Below are positions 1 through 7,169 of a stretch of DNA of 52,574 nt, piece after piece. The notes under the pieces were generated by a model. That model was not told where the DNA came from. It made no database searches and saw nothing but the letters and a program-made list of their open reading frames with translations. The position numbers and the translations under genes were made by a program. This DNA is from UBA1195 sp045598025 (GTDB lineage Bacteria > Bacteroidota > Bacteroidia > Bacteroidales > WCHB1-69): contig JAZLLH010000009.1 in NCBI GenBank assembly GCA_045598025.1, forward strand, positions 1 to 52,574. The letters are read 5' to 3'. Position 1 is the stretch's first letter. The number at the start of each line of letters is the position of its first letter.

Positions 1-2
1 AG

Positions 3-18
3 TATTTTTGTATTTTTG
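3..18 (+). promoter_or_regulatory. Tandem TAnnTTTG boxes ahead of WYL remnant
   Basis: Two consecutive copies of TATTTTTG (3-10 and 11-18) match the Bacteroidota -7 consensus TAnnTTTG. They lie 23 bases before the ATG at 41 of the decayed WYL gene. The -33 element would fall outside the window. The promoter of the dead gene therefore looks intact. Confidence 0.45.
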
Positions 19-40
19 CAGACGATAAAAAAATAAGATT

Positions 41-488
41 ATGGCTCAGGATAAAATAAGCAGACTGGTCTGGATTGTAGAAACCATCTACAGGGCCCAA
101 AAGATTTCCTTCGAAGAACTCAACCGCAAATGGATGGACAATGTGGACCTGAGCGGTGGGAAAGATCGATCCCCAAGTGTATTTTTCCGGCTGTTTCGGC
201 GTCATCCATGACCGGGATTGCGACGTGGAAACCGTCCGGTTGAAAGCCTCGTCTGCTCAAGCCAACTATTTGAGAGATTTGCCGTTGCATCCTTCGCAGA
301 AGGAAACGGAGAGGAATGACGACTACAGCGTGTTTGAATTGCGCGTGCGCCCGACCTGCGATTTCCAGCAGGAACTGCTCTGGAACCGCGAGGAGCTGGA
401 AGTTATTGAACCTCAATGGCTACGCAAGGAAATAGCAGGGATTATTAAGAGAATGTGGAACAAGTATAAGGAGAGAGCAAATAAATAA
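41..488 (+). pseudogene. WYL-domain transcriptional regulator, internally deleted and frameshifted
   Basis: The ATG at 41 opens a frame that reads like the N-terminus of Bacteroidota WYL-domain regulators (start MAQDKISRLVWIVETIY, then an Asn-Arg-Lys-Trp segment), but it stops at 209-211 after 56 codons. From about 160 the next frame (156-488) reads as the C-terminal end of the same family: a YFSGCFGV segment, the LPLHPSQKE motif, FELRVRPTCDFQQELL and EPQWLRKEIAG. Intact relatives are about 330 residues, so roughly 180 central residues, including most of the winged-helix and WYL core, are missing, and the two ends join out of frame near 155-165. This is a remnant with no expected function. 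WYL regulators often sit beside defence or stress genes, which fits an accessory zone. The C-terminal frame has a possible GTG at 156 but would encode only a 110-residue fragment. Confidence 0.85.
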
Positions 489-523
489 CTATTGAAAATA
501 TTAACCATTAACAATTTGAGCCT

Positions 524-1258
524 ATGATTTACAATAAGAACTTCCCATACAGCTTAGAACACATAAAACAAGTTTGTGTGGAGAACATACAAGATATAGT
601 TCTATATCCAGGAGGTTTCTTTGACTTGCATAACGGTGAGCCTATTTCCGAAATATGTGTTAGATATGTTTATGATGAAGACGAGTTCGGTTACGCATAT
701 ATGGGCGATTTCTTTTTTCTTGATGACTGCATGTATGTCATTAGTGACGATGAAAAATTCAAGACGGTCCATAATGAAGATATACCTGAGATACTAAAAG
801 ATTGGTTTGGTGCTGAGTGGGGACGGAATGAGGAATACGTCTTCCGTGTAATCTTTGCGGGTGTGCAAACACCTTATAAGGATAATTGCGGAGATTGGAT
901 TTTCACAGGTGACATTGTTAAAGCAAACGATTATCTCATTAGTGGAATTTGTGCTTTTCCTCCTTTGAATGAAAAAGAGGAATGCATTTCACCTGCGCAA
1001 TACGGACTTATGTGTGACAATCACATGCTACCGCTTAACGCCTGTAAGAAACTTGAAAGACTTGGAACAATTTATTTCCGTATAGATATAGACGAAACAG
1101 AGATTTCTTTAGAGAGTGAGATTGGTGGAAGAGCACAACGATTAGGATTTGACGAGGATTATCTGTTGTGTGCCAGATACACACCTTCTTATAACCAAGA
1201 ATTATGGCAATACAAAGCATTGGAAACACTTGAAGTAGAATATAATTGGAGGAGATAG
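524..1258 (+). CDS. Hypothetical protein, 244 aa, acidic, AT-rich
   Basis: The ATG start at 524 follows the WYL remnant by 35 bases. The family is not recognised. The protein is acidic and rich in aromatic residues, with no signal peptide or membrane segment, so it is probably cytoplasmic. Around residues 116-135 a segment (TPYKDNCGDWIFTGDIVKA) weakly recalls the D-x-x-G-x-x-I-x-x-GDIV pattern of YopX-like phage and plasmid proteins; this is a hint only. Codons are much richer in A/T than those of the housekeeping genes to the right, which suggests recent acquisition. The stop at 1258 lies 3 bases before the next ATG (1262), so the two genes are almost certainly co-transcribed. Confidence 0.7.
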   Translation: MIYNKNFPYSLEHIKQVCVENIQDIVLYPGGFFDLHNGEPISEICVRYVYDEDEFGYAYMGDFFFLDDCMYVISDDEKFKTVHNEDIPEILKDWFGAEWGRNEEYVFRVIFAGVQTPYKDNCGDWIFTGDIVKANDYLISGICAFPPLNEKEECISPAQYGLMCDNHMLPLNACKKLERLGTIYFRIDIDETEISLESEIGGRAQRLGFDEDYLLCARYTPSYNQELWQYKALETLEVEYNWRR

Positions 1259-1261
1259 ATT

Positions 1262-2098
1262 ATGCAAGAGACAAACACTATGGCAAAAGAGATAGATGGT
1301 GTACGAAATCCTTGGATAGCTGTTGCTGATAGAATGCAGAAATACCCCTCTTGTGCTTTATTCAATCAAGATGATCCTAATTTTTTTGTAGCTACTAACG
1401 ACGCAGATAATTTGATAACCAATATGCTACCATCATCAAGAGATGACGAATATAATCTTATTACTTGTATTCCACCTGAGCCGTGGCAAGGTAATCCTCT
1501 TAATGCAAAACTGGTTATCCTTACATTGAATCCAGGATATGTAAATAAACAAAACCATATTCTTGCTAATGCCATTCAGCATATTGATGGTATCAACAAG
1601 GATATTGCTAATTTTAAAGCACAGACACTAAGGTTAAAAGCAGACTCATTTCTGCCTGAGATAACAAATGAAGATGGAGGCTTATCTATTGCAGATTATA
1701 TCAACATCATAGGAGACTGGTATTGGTATAAAAAATTCACCCCTTTGATGGAAAAGTTACAAGGCGATTTGAATGAGAAAGAATTCTTTAGGAATATTGC
1801 TATCATTCAGTATCTTCCATATACTTCCATTTCGTATAAGGACAAAAAATACAATGGTATTGGATCTCTCGAATTCACTAAAAAGCTTGTACTACACATT
1901 CTTAACAAGAAAGAAAACAATATCGTTTTAGTGTTGAGAGGTTCAAGTAAATGGGAAGCTCTTCTAAAGAATGATTATCCTCTTAATTCGTCAGATAAGG
2001 TTATAATTAATAAAAACCGCAGCCAGTCCATTAGTCCGAATAATTTAGGAGAAGAAGAATTTGAAAATATCTGTAAATTATTGACCAAGAATGAATAA
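1262..2098 (+). CDS. Possible uracil-DNA-glycosylase-fold protein, 278 aa
   Basis: This AT-rich gene starts 3 bases after the preceding one. An alternative ATG lies at 1280. The segment PPEPWQGNP (about 71-79) followed by LVILTLNPGY (84-93) resembles motif A of the uracil-DNA-glycosylase superfamily, where a hydrophobic strand runs into a G/N-x-N-P-G loop. Near the C-terminus, LVLRGSSKW (about 222-230) and a Ser-rich stretch ending SISPNNLG (about 255-262) sit where motif B and its Ser-Pro would be expected. The usual catalytic Asp or His is not evident, so any assignment is to a fold rather than an activity. There is no signal peptide. The 3' end overlaps the downstream exonuclease gene by 8 bases, which suggests translational coupling. 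Base composition is unlike the right-hand genes. Equally possible is an unrelated Rossmann-like protein. Confidence 0.65.
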   Translation: MQETNTMAKEIDGVRNPWIAVADRMQKYPSCALFNQDDPNFFVATNDADNLITNMLPSSRDDEYNLITCIPPEPWQGNPLNAKLVILTLNPGYVNKQNHILANAIQHIDGINKDIANFKAQTLRLKADSFLPEITNEDGGLSIADYINIIGDWYWYKKFTPLMEKLQGDLNEKEFFRNIAIIQYLPYTSISYKDKKYNGIGSLEFTKKLVLHILNKKENNIVLVLRGSSKWEALLKNDYPLNSSDKVIINKNRSQSISPNNLGEEEFENICKLLTKNE

Positions 2099-2621
2099 CT
2101 TTGCAGCCATAGATTTTGAAACGGCCAACTGCGAACGCAGCAGCGTGTGCAGTGTGGGGGTGGTGATTTATCGCAATGGAGAAAAAGCAGATACGTACTA
2201 TTCCCTCATCAGGCCCGAGCCGGAGTATTACAACTATCGGTGTACACAGGTGCACGGTCTCACGGCAAAGGACACCGAAAACGCCCCCGTCTTCCCTGTC
2301 GTGTGGAAAAAGGTGGAAGCCCTGCTTGAAAAGCATGGTATTGAAGGCATCAGCAGTATGAACGGCGTGCGCGGTCTTCCGTTTGTGGCTCATAACAAAG
2401 CCTTTGATGAGCATTGTCTGAAAGCCGTCTTTCGCGTTTATCGGATGGATTATCCGGATTATGAATTTCATTGCACCTGCATTGCTTCGCGCAAAGTCTG
2501 GCCTGGCGGCCATCATAATCTCGATATCATCGCTGCCCGCTGCGGATACGACTTAAAGAACCATCACCACGCCTTAGCCGATGCCGAGGCTTGCGCAGCG
2601 ATAGCATTGAAAATACTGTAA
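2091..2621 (+). CDS. DnaQ-like DEDDh 3'-5' exonuclease, 176 aa
   Basis: This is a cytoplasmic RNase T/DNA polymerase III epsilon-type exonuclease that would hydrolyse DNA or RNA from the 3' end using two metal ions. All acidic positions of the DEDDh signature are visible: Asp8 and Glu10 in AAIDFETAN, Asp106 in FVAHNKAFD, and His159 with Asp164 in HHALADAEA. The protein is a bare catalytic domain with no BRCT or helicase extension. Such short forms occur as stand-alone nucleases in Bacteroidota. The start overlaps the previous stop by 8 bases, although its base composition is nearer the genomic norm than that of the two upstream genes. A repair, proofreading or defence role cannot be separated from sequence alone. 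Confidence 0.85.
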   Translation: MNNFAAIDFETANCERSSVCSVGVVIYRNGEKADTYYSLIRPEPEYYNYRCTQVHGLTAKDTENAPVFPVVWKKVEALLEKHGIEGISSMNGVRGLPFVAHNKAFDEHCLKAVFRVYRMDYPDYEFHCTCIASRKVWPGGHHNLDIIAARCGYDLKNHHHALADAEACAAIALKIL

Positions 2622-2667
2622 GCGGCCCGTCCAAGGGAATCATTAACTTTTTTTAGCTGAAGCCGCG

Positions 2668-2695
2668 TTGCGTGTCAGATAATTGATTATTTTTG
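2668..2695 (+). promoter_or_regulatory. Promoter of the AAA ATPase gene (copy 1 of a recurrent segment)
   Basis: TTG at 2668-2670 and TATTTTTG at 2688-2695 are separated by 17 bases, a good fit to the Bacteroidota -33/-7 pattern. Transcription would start near 2700, giving a leader of about 64 bases to the ATG at 2764. The 25 bases at 2672-2696 recur without change at 4817-4841. Confidence 0.7.
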
Positions 2696-2763
2696 CACAC
2701 GTTTGTTTGTAACATGTCTGTTAGTAACAAATGTGTTTATAATTTCAAACATAAACCTGTACT

Positions 2764-3906
2764 ATGAAAGCGTCTGTTCCTTTTGTATTTGGTGTCAAGG
2801 CTGAAGGCGAAACCTTCACGGATAGACGTGAAGAGACGGAAAATCTGCGCCAAAATCTCACCCACGGAGTGAATACCATCATTATTTCTCCCCGCAGATC
2901 AGGAAAAACCTCCCTTGTGGACAAAGTTGCGTCTTTGATTGATGGCAATCCGTGTCGCGTGGTGAGGATGGATGCTTTTGCTTGCCGTTCGGAGCGTGAT
3001 TTTGCGAACGCGTTCGCGACAGCGGTGATGAAGGCAACTGCAACGAAAATGGAGGAATGGGTGGAAAACGTCAAGACTTTTCTTTCTCATTTGGTGCCAA
3101 AAATCAGTTTCAGTCCTGAACCGCAAAATGAAATTTCCCTATCTATTGAGTACGATGGCAGCAGCGGGTCTTTGGAAGAAGTGCTGGCCTTGCCGGAACG
3201 GATAGCCCAAAAAAACGGATATACCATTGTGGTTTGCATAGATGAATTTCAACAAATAGGAGAGTTCCCGGAGTCCTTGACCTTTCAAAAGAAACTGCGT
3301 TCCGTATGGCAACATCAGGCGAATGTTACGTACTGTCTGTATGGCAGTAAAAAGCACATGATGGAAAATATTTTCCTGAACAGCAGTTATCCGTTCTACC
3401 GGTTTGGCGATTTATTCTATTTGAGAAGAATCAGTCCGTCGGATTGGATACCTTTTATACAAGAGCGGTTTGCTTCAAGTGGCAAATCCATTTCTGCGGA
3501 ATTGTCCGCCAAAATTTGCGATTGTACAGAGTGCTATTCTTCATACGTTCATCAGCTTGCGTGGTTTGTATGGCTCAGAACAGACGTTGAGGCCACGATA
3601 GAAGATTTGGATTTTGCCATCCAAAGGCTGTTGGATGCGAACGAATCGCTCTATATACAAATCACGGAACCGCTTTCCGAATTTCAGATGAATTTTCTGC
3701 ACGCACTGGCGGATGGCGTTTGCGATGGCTTTAGCCGTCAGGACAGGATAAAAAAGTACCGCTATGGTACCTCTGCCAACATTATTCGTCTGAAGAAATC
3801 CCTGATGGAACGGGACATTATTGATTATACCCGGCCGAATTGCCTGGAGATTTCGGATCCTATTTTGAAACTATGGCTCAAACATCGCGTTTGGAAAGGG
3901 ATGTAA
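2764..3906 (+). CDS. STAND/archaeal-type AAA ATPase with C-terminal winged helix, 380 aa
   Basis: This is a cytoplasmic P-loop ATPase of the archaeal ATPase (PF01637-like) group. The Walker A is SPRRSGKT (42-49), in which Ser replaces the first Gly as is common in this family. Walker B is the strand IVVCIDEFQQIG (about 174-185). A sensor-like YGSKKHMM follows near residue 218. The last 80 residues contain a winged-helix-like region with a serine/asparagine-rich recognition segment (YGTSANIIRLKKSL). The length of 380 is normal for this family. Biological roles in bacteria are poorly defined and many members are mobile or defence-linked. The gene has its own promoter and stands alone between two AT-rich stretches, while its own composition is close to the genomic average. 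Confidence 0.85.
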   Translation: MKASVPFVFGVKAEGETFTDRREETENLRQNLTHGVNTIIISPRRSGKTSLVDKVASLIDGNPCRVVRMDAFACRSERDFANAFATAVMKATATKMEEWVENVKTFLSHLVPKISFSPEPQNEISLSIEYDGSSGSLEEVLALPERIAQKNGYTIVVCIDEFQQIGEFPESLTFQKKLRSVWQHQANVTYCLYGSKKHMMENIFLNSSYPFYRFGDLFYLRRISPSDWIPFIQERFASSGKSISAELSAKICDCTECYSSYVHQLAWFVWLRTDVEATIEDLDFAIQRLLDANESLYIQITEPLSEFQMNFLHALADGVCDGFSRQDRIKKYRYGTSANIIRLKKSLMERDIIDYTRPNCLEISDPILKLWLKHRVWKGM

Positions 3907-3940
3907 AAGGACGGCCGTTCATACAATCACGATGAATCTC

Positions 3941-3959
3941 GGATAATTGAGTAATTTTG
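3941..3959 (+). promoter_or_regulatory. Promoter-like segment (diverged copy 2)
   Basis: GGATAATTGAG followed by TAATTTTG (3952-3959) matches the core of the 2672-2696 and 4817-4841 segments with a few changes. Transcription would begin near 3965, inside the open frame that starts at 3947, so the true start of that gene must lie downstream or its 5' end is lost. Confidence 0.5.
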
Positions 3960-4591
3960 TTTCTTTTACGTTCAACGATACGCAAGAGACACAAACTGTA
4001 CTCTTTGAAAACAAAACCTGGAGTACTCATCATAGCAATCAACTAAATCGATATAAAAAGAGTAACCCATCATGTTATCGATATTTTTACTACAAATTAG
4101 CATATATAAATAGTCAGGAAAGGAAAGAAATATTTGACTATGGATATGAAATTATTGATGCCTTTCAAATGTGCGATGTGTTGCAAGGTATTGCAGAAAT
4201 ACATCCATTGATACGTATGTATCGTGAATACTTAAATGATGTTTTTTGCACTCCTGTGAATTTATATGAAAAGAAACTTTTTGAGGAATCAGATCATAAT
4301 GTATTATGGGATGCGGGAGCGCAAAAATATTTGTGTGATAAAATTGTTGATGAAATGCAAAAACAAAATTGTGCATATTTAGAGATTAGAAATGGAACAA
4401 GCTATGGACGACCATGGACACAAATAGATATTGCTGAAAATAAAACAGGAATGTGGGAAAAGCTTTTTTGGCGTGTAGATATAAGATCTGGGAAATTCTA
4501 TATCAGATTAAATCAATATGGATTTGAAATCACTCATAAATGCAATACCTTCGATTACACGAGAAATTGCTTCGTTTTTCGTAACACTTGA
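3947..4591 (+). CDS. Hypothetical AT-rich gene with uncertain or missing 5' end
   Basis: The frame is open from a TTG at 3947 to the stop at 4589-4591 (at most 214 codons). The first in-frame ATG is not reached until codon 75, near 4169. A promoter-like TAnnTTTG box lies inside the first codons (3952-3959), so the TTG is unlikely to be the start. The protein is rich in Tyr, Phe, Asn and Lys, has no signal peptide or membrane segment, and I do not recognise its family. Composition is very AT-rich, like the genes at 524-2098, and unlike its immediate neighbours. It may be a transferred gene that lost its N-terminus when joined to a resident promoter, or it may use a rare start codon. Confidence 0.45.
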   Translation: MSNFVSFTFNDTQETQTVLFENKTWSTHHSNQLNRYKKSNPSCYRYFYYKLAYINSQERKEIFDYGYEIIDAFQMCDVLQGIAEIHPLIRMYREYLNDVFCTPVNLYEKKLFEESDHNVLWDAGAQKYLCDKIVDEMQKQNCAYLEIRNGTSYGRPWTQIDIAENKTGMWEKLFWRVDIRSGKFYIRLNQYGFEITHKCNTFDYTRNCFVFRNT

Positions 4592-4942
4592 TTTTGATAA
4601 CAACTAAATTTGCAGGTACATTGTCATACAATTTTTTCTCTCCACAAACTCTCTTCCTCCCCGCATTCTACACCGCCCGATAGAATGAACCAAAAAACAA
4701 CATTTCCCACTCTTTCCCCGCGCATGTGCCCGTAAAAGGCACAGGCACGGTGTATTTTTGCCGGCGAAACCAAGGTGACATCGAAAAGTTGATTTTTTTT
4801 CACAGAAGAGTTCTTTGTGTCAGATAATTGATTATTTTTGCCCTCTGTAAGGTGCATTCGCAGAATAAAAGGATATAGCTGTCCTTTTATTTCTGAAATA
4901 CTGAATATAAAATACTTATAATAATAAATAAAAAAATCACCC
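4592..4942. other. 351-base intergenic stretch with two promoter-like boxes
   Basis: No convincing gene is seen on either strand. A TATTTTTG box lies at 4753-4760 and a second, better one at 4833-4840. The leftward open frame here lacks family resemblance and runs on into the membrane-protein gene, so it is treated as a shadow. No strong terminator hairpin was found for the upstream gene. Confidence 0.6.
4814..4840 (+). promoter_or_regulatory. Promoter of the small membrane-protein gene (copy 3)
   Basis: TTTG at 4814-4817 and TATTTTTG at 4833-4840 are spaced by 15 bases. Positions 4817-4841 repeat 2672-2696 exactly. Transcription would start near 4845, leaving a leader of about 98 bases to the ATG at 4943. 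Confidence 0.6.
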
Positions 4943-5395
4943 ATGGCAGTAAAAATCATTTTCGCAGTTGCGCTCCTCGTGCTAAGTATTTTTTTGGTAT
5001 GTCGCAAACATTTTATTTTCAAGCTTCTCGGATGGGCAGGCTTGCTTCTCTGGTTGTTTATTGGGGATTGGGGCGGCTTGGAACTCGCTAAGAAACTGTT
5101 TTTTTTCGCGACGCGCAACACCCTTCTTTTCTTTGAAATTCTCGGAGGAATCGTTGTCGCGATAGTGGTGCTCGGCTGGCTTCTCTCCAAGTTGGCAGGC
5201 GGAAGGGCGACGGCGAAACGCTCGTTTGCTGAAAGAGTAGCCAAACCCAAGTCGAAGGAGCAACCCGTGCGAAAAACCGTTTACAAAGTGGGAGGAATGG
5301 AATTCAACGATTACGGGACGGCGTATCAATTTGCCTCACAGATTTATCCTAATCAAAATCATCCTTCCTCTTACATTACAAAGGAAGAGCGCTAA
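4943..5395 (+). CDS. Small inner-membrane protein of unknown function, 150 aa
   Basis: Three hydrophobic segments (about 4-22, 27-45 and 63-82) predict an inner-membrane protein. A basic linker (about 83-110) and a short soluble tail of about 40 residues follow. The tail (YKVGGMEFNDYGTAYQFA) looks like a small domain seen after membrane anchors in Bacteroidota, but I cannot name a family. The ATG at 4943 is preceded by an A/T-rich leader with no Shine-Dalgarno. The gene converges on porT, with only 9 bases between the two stop codons. Confidence 0.7.
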   Translation: MAVKIIFAVALLVLSIFLVCRKHFIFKLLGWAGLLLWLFIGDWGGLELAKKLFFFATRNTLLFFEILGGIVVAIVVLGWLLSKLAGGRATAKRSFAERVAKPKSKEQPVRKTVYKVGGMEFNDYGTAYQFASQIYPNQNHPSSYITKEER

Positions 5396-5404
5396 CCCTC
5401 GATC

Positions 5405-6133
5405 TTATTCGAACAGTATGGAAATATGGAATATTTTCCCTCTCAGGTATTCGACGCTGTTGGTGTATACATTGTCTTCGTGCTTGAGAAGGTCGTTTAG
5501 GCCGTAGGACATTTTTGCCTCAATGGAAAATTTGAAAAGGTTGGCGTAGAAGTCCATGCCCACGCCGGCTTGTGCCTGAAATTCGCTGCGGTTCAGTTTC
5601 AGAAATACCAGTTCGGAGTTTTTGTTTTTCTTTTTTGCCTGAGAGGCCAGGTCAATGCTCAATTGGCCTCCGCCGATTACGTATACCCTGCAGTTATGCA
5701 TTCGGGACGATTTGAGTTTTAGCAGTAAAGGTAAATCCACGCAGACCGATTCCAGTTTTTTCTCGGTAACGGTGAGGTCGGATTGAAGGTATTGAATGTT
5801 GTATGCGACTTTGCGGTCCAGAAGGGAGATTTCCGGTACAAAACGGAGGTTCAGGTATTCTCCCAGACGGAGGTCGGCTACAATTCCAACGTCAAAGCCG
5901 GCTGAGCCGTTTGTTTCAATAATCCGTATGGAATCAAAGGGATTGAGATTTGTTTTTGCCTTACTGGCAAAATCGGCATTGTTGATTCCGATGATGAAAC
6001 CGAAATGTAATTTTTTCAGATCGTAATTCAACAGATTGGGGGCCTTGGAAGCTCCGATCTTCTGGGCAAAGCCGTTACCGGCTGAGGCCATCAGAATCAA
6101 AGAAAATGCAAAAGTGAAAAGCCGTTTGTACAC
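5405..6133 (-). CDS. porT: PorT-like type IX secretion protein, outer-membrane beta-barrel
   Basis: A signal peptide (residues 1-23, cleavage after GFAQ) is followed by the segment NLLNYDLKKLHFGFIIGINNADF, which is shortened here to its key LHFGF and GINxxDF elements and is characteristic of PorT. Alternating hydrophobic strands and a C-terminal aromatic-containing strand ending ISILFE fit a small 8-stranded barrel of about 220 residues. In Porphyromonas gingivalis and Flavobacterium (SprT), PorT is needed for export and maturation of cargo with C-terminal sorting domains. It is the last gene of a leftward operon, 16 bases after the heptose kinase. The presence of a C10 peptidase with such a domain at 35515-37617 supports the call. 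A generic PorT-family barrel without a secretion role is the alternative. Confidence 0.85.
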   Translation of the reverse strand: MYKRLFTFAFSLILMASAGNGFAQKIGASKAPNLLNYDLKKLHFGFIIGINNADFASKAKTNLNPFDSIRIIETNGSAGFDVGIVADLRLGEYLNLRFVPEISLLDRKVAYNIQYLQSDLTVTEKKLESVCVDLPLLLKLKSSRMHNCRVYVIGGGQLSIDLASQAKKKNKNSELVFLKLNRSEFQAQAGVGMDFYANLFKFSIEAKMSYGLNDLLKHEDNVYTNSVEYLRGKIFHISILFE

Positions 6134-6149
6134 TATATTGTATCTGAAG

Positions 6150-7169
6150 TTAAAACATCAATTTTTCACATTCTTTTTCCAGCAGGGACTTGTTGACGGG
6201 AACCACGCCTATGGTCTCGCAAACCAGTCCTCCGGCAATGTTGGCCATTTCGGCCATTTGTTCGACCGGTATGCCCAAAATCATACCCAGTGCGGCTATG
6301 CTGATGACTGTGTCACCGGCGCCGGAAACATCGCAGATATTGCGTACAATGGCCGGAATCCACATGGATTCGAAAGTTCCTTCCTTTGTGTGCTGACACA
6401 GAACCAGCCCGTTTTCCGAAAGGGTAGTCATGACCATGCGGTGTCCGGAAGTCTCCATAAATCGGCGGATGTGTCCAGTAAGTGATTCCATGTCTTTTAA
6501 TTCACTTTTGGGAACGCCGATGCCGACACTTAATTCGGACAGATTGGGCTTGAACAGGTCTGTATTCCGGTAGACGTTGAAATTGCGTTTTTTGGGATCC
6601 ACGCATACGGGGATGTGCTGTTCATGCGCCCATAGCGTCACCTGCTCGATGAGCAGGGGAGTGACAGTGCCTTTGTCGTAGTCTTCAAAAATCACGCCCT
6701 GTATGGGACGGGTCTGCAACAGATGGTGGATTTGCCCGCACAGTTTCCGGGTATCGGAATCGGAGAGGGGAGTGTCGGTCTCTTCGTCCACGCGCAGCAG
6801 CTGCATTTTGTTTCCGATGATGCGGATTTTGGTCGTGGTCGGGCGCTCGTTGCTGCGCGAAATGCCGTCTTGAAGCAGTTGGTGAGTTTCCATGTGTTGC
6901 AGAAAATCAAATCCTTTGCTGTCTTCGCCTATGATTCCGCACAGAATGGGAGCTGCGCCCATGGCCCGAAGGTTCAGGGCTACATTGGCCGCACCGCCCA
7001 GGCATTTTTTTCTGCTTCTGATGTTCACTACAGGCACAGGTGCCTCCGGCGAAATGCGGGAAACATCCCCTTCGATGTATTCGTCCAACATGACATCTCC
7101 GATAACGAGAATTTCCTGTCGGTGTATGCTTTCAAAATAATGATCCAGATTCTGCTTTGTCAGTTTCAT
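6150..7169 (-). CDS. rfaE1: D-glycero-beta-D-manno-heptose-7-phosphate kinase (PfkB family)
   Basis: This enzyme phosphorylates heptose 7-phosphate at C1 on the way to ADP-heptose for lipopolysaccharide or surface glycan. The PfkB fold is clear: an N-terminal VIGDVMLDEYIEG strand, the substrate-binding GGAANVALNL segment (about 58-67), and a C-terminal anion-hole motif DVSGAGDT (about 281-288). The length of 339 matches the kinase half of bifunctional HldE; the nucleotidyltransferase half is absent, as is usual in Bacteroidota, where RfaE2 is encoded separately. The ATG overlaps the end of lgt by 4 bases (ATGA), so translation is probably coupled. Confidence 0.92.
   Translation of the reverse strand: MKLTKQNLDHYFESIHRQEILVIGDVMLDEYIEGDVSRISPEAPVPVVNIRSRKKCLGGAANVALNLRAMGAAPILCGIIGEDSKGFDFLQHMETHQLLQDGISRSNERPTTTKIRIIGNKMQLLRVDEETDTPLSDSDTRKLCGQIHHLLQTRPIQGVIFEDYDKGTVTPLLIEQVTLWAHEQHIPVCVDPKKRNFNVYRNTDLFKPNLSELSVGIGVPKSELKDMESLTGHIRRFMETSGHRMVMTTLSENGLVLCQHTKEGTFESMWIPAIVRNICDVSGAGDTVISIAALGMILGIPVEQMAEMANIAGGLVCETIGVVPVNKSLLEKECEKLMF

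Noticed and set aside
4624..5250. 208-codon leftward frame across the 4.6-5.2 kb gap
   Set aside because: It spans a promoter region and the membrane-protein gene in antisense, and looks like no known family.
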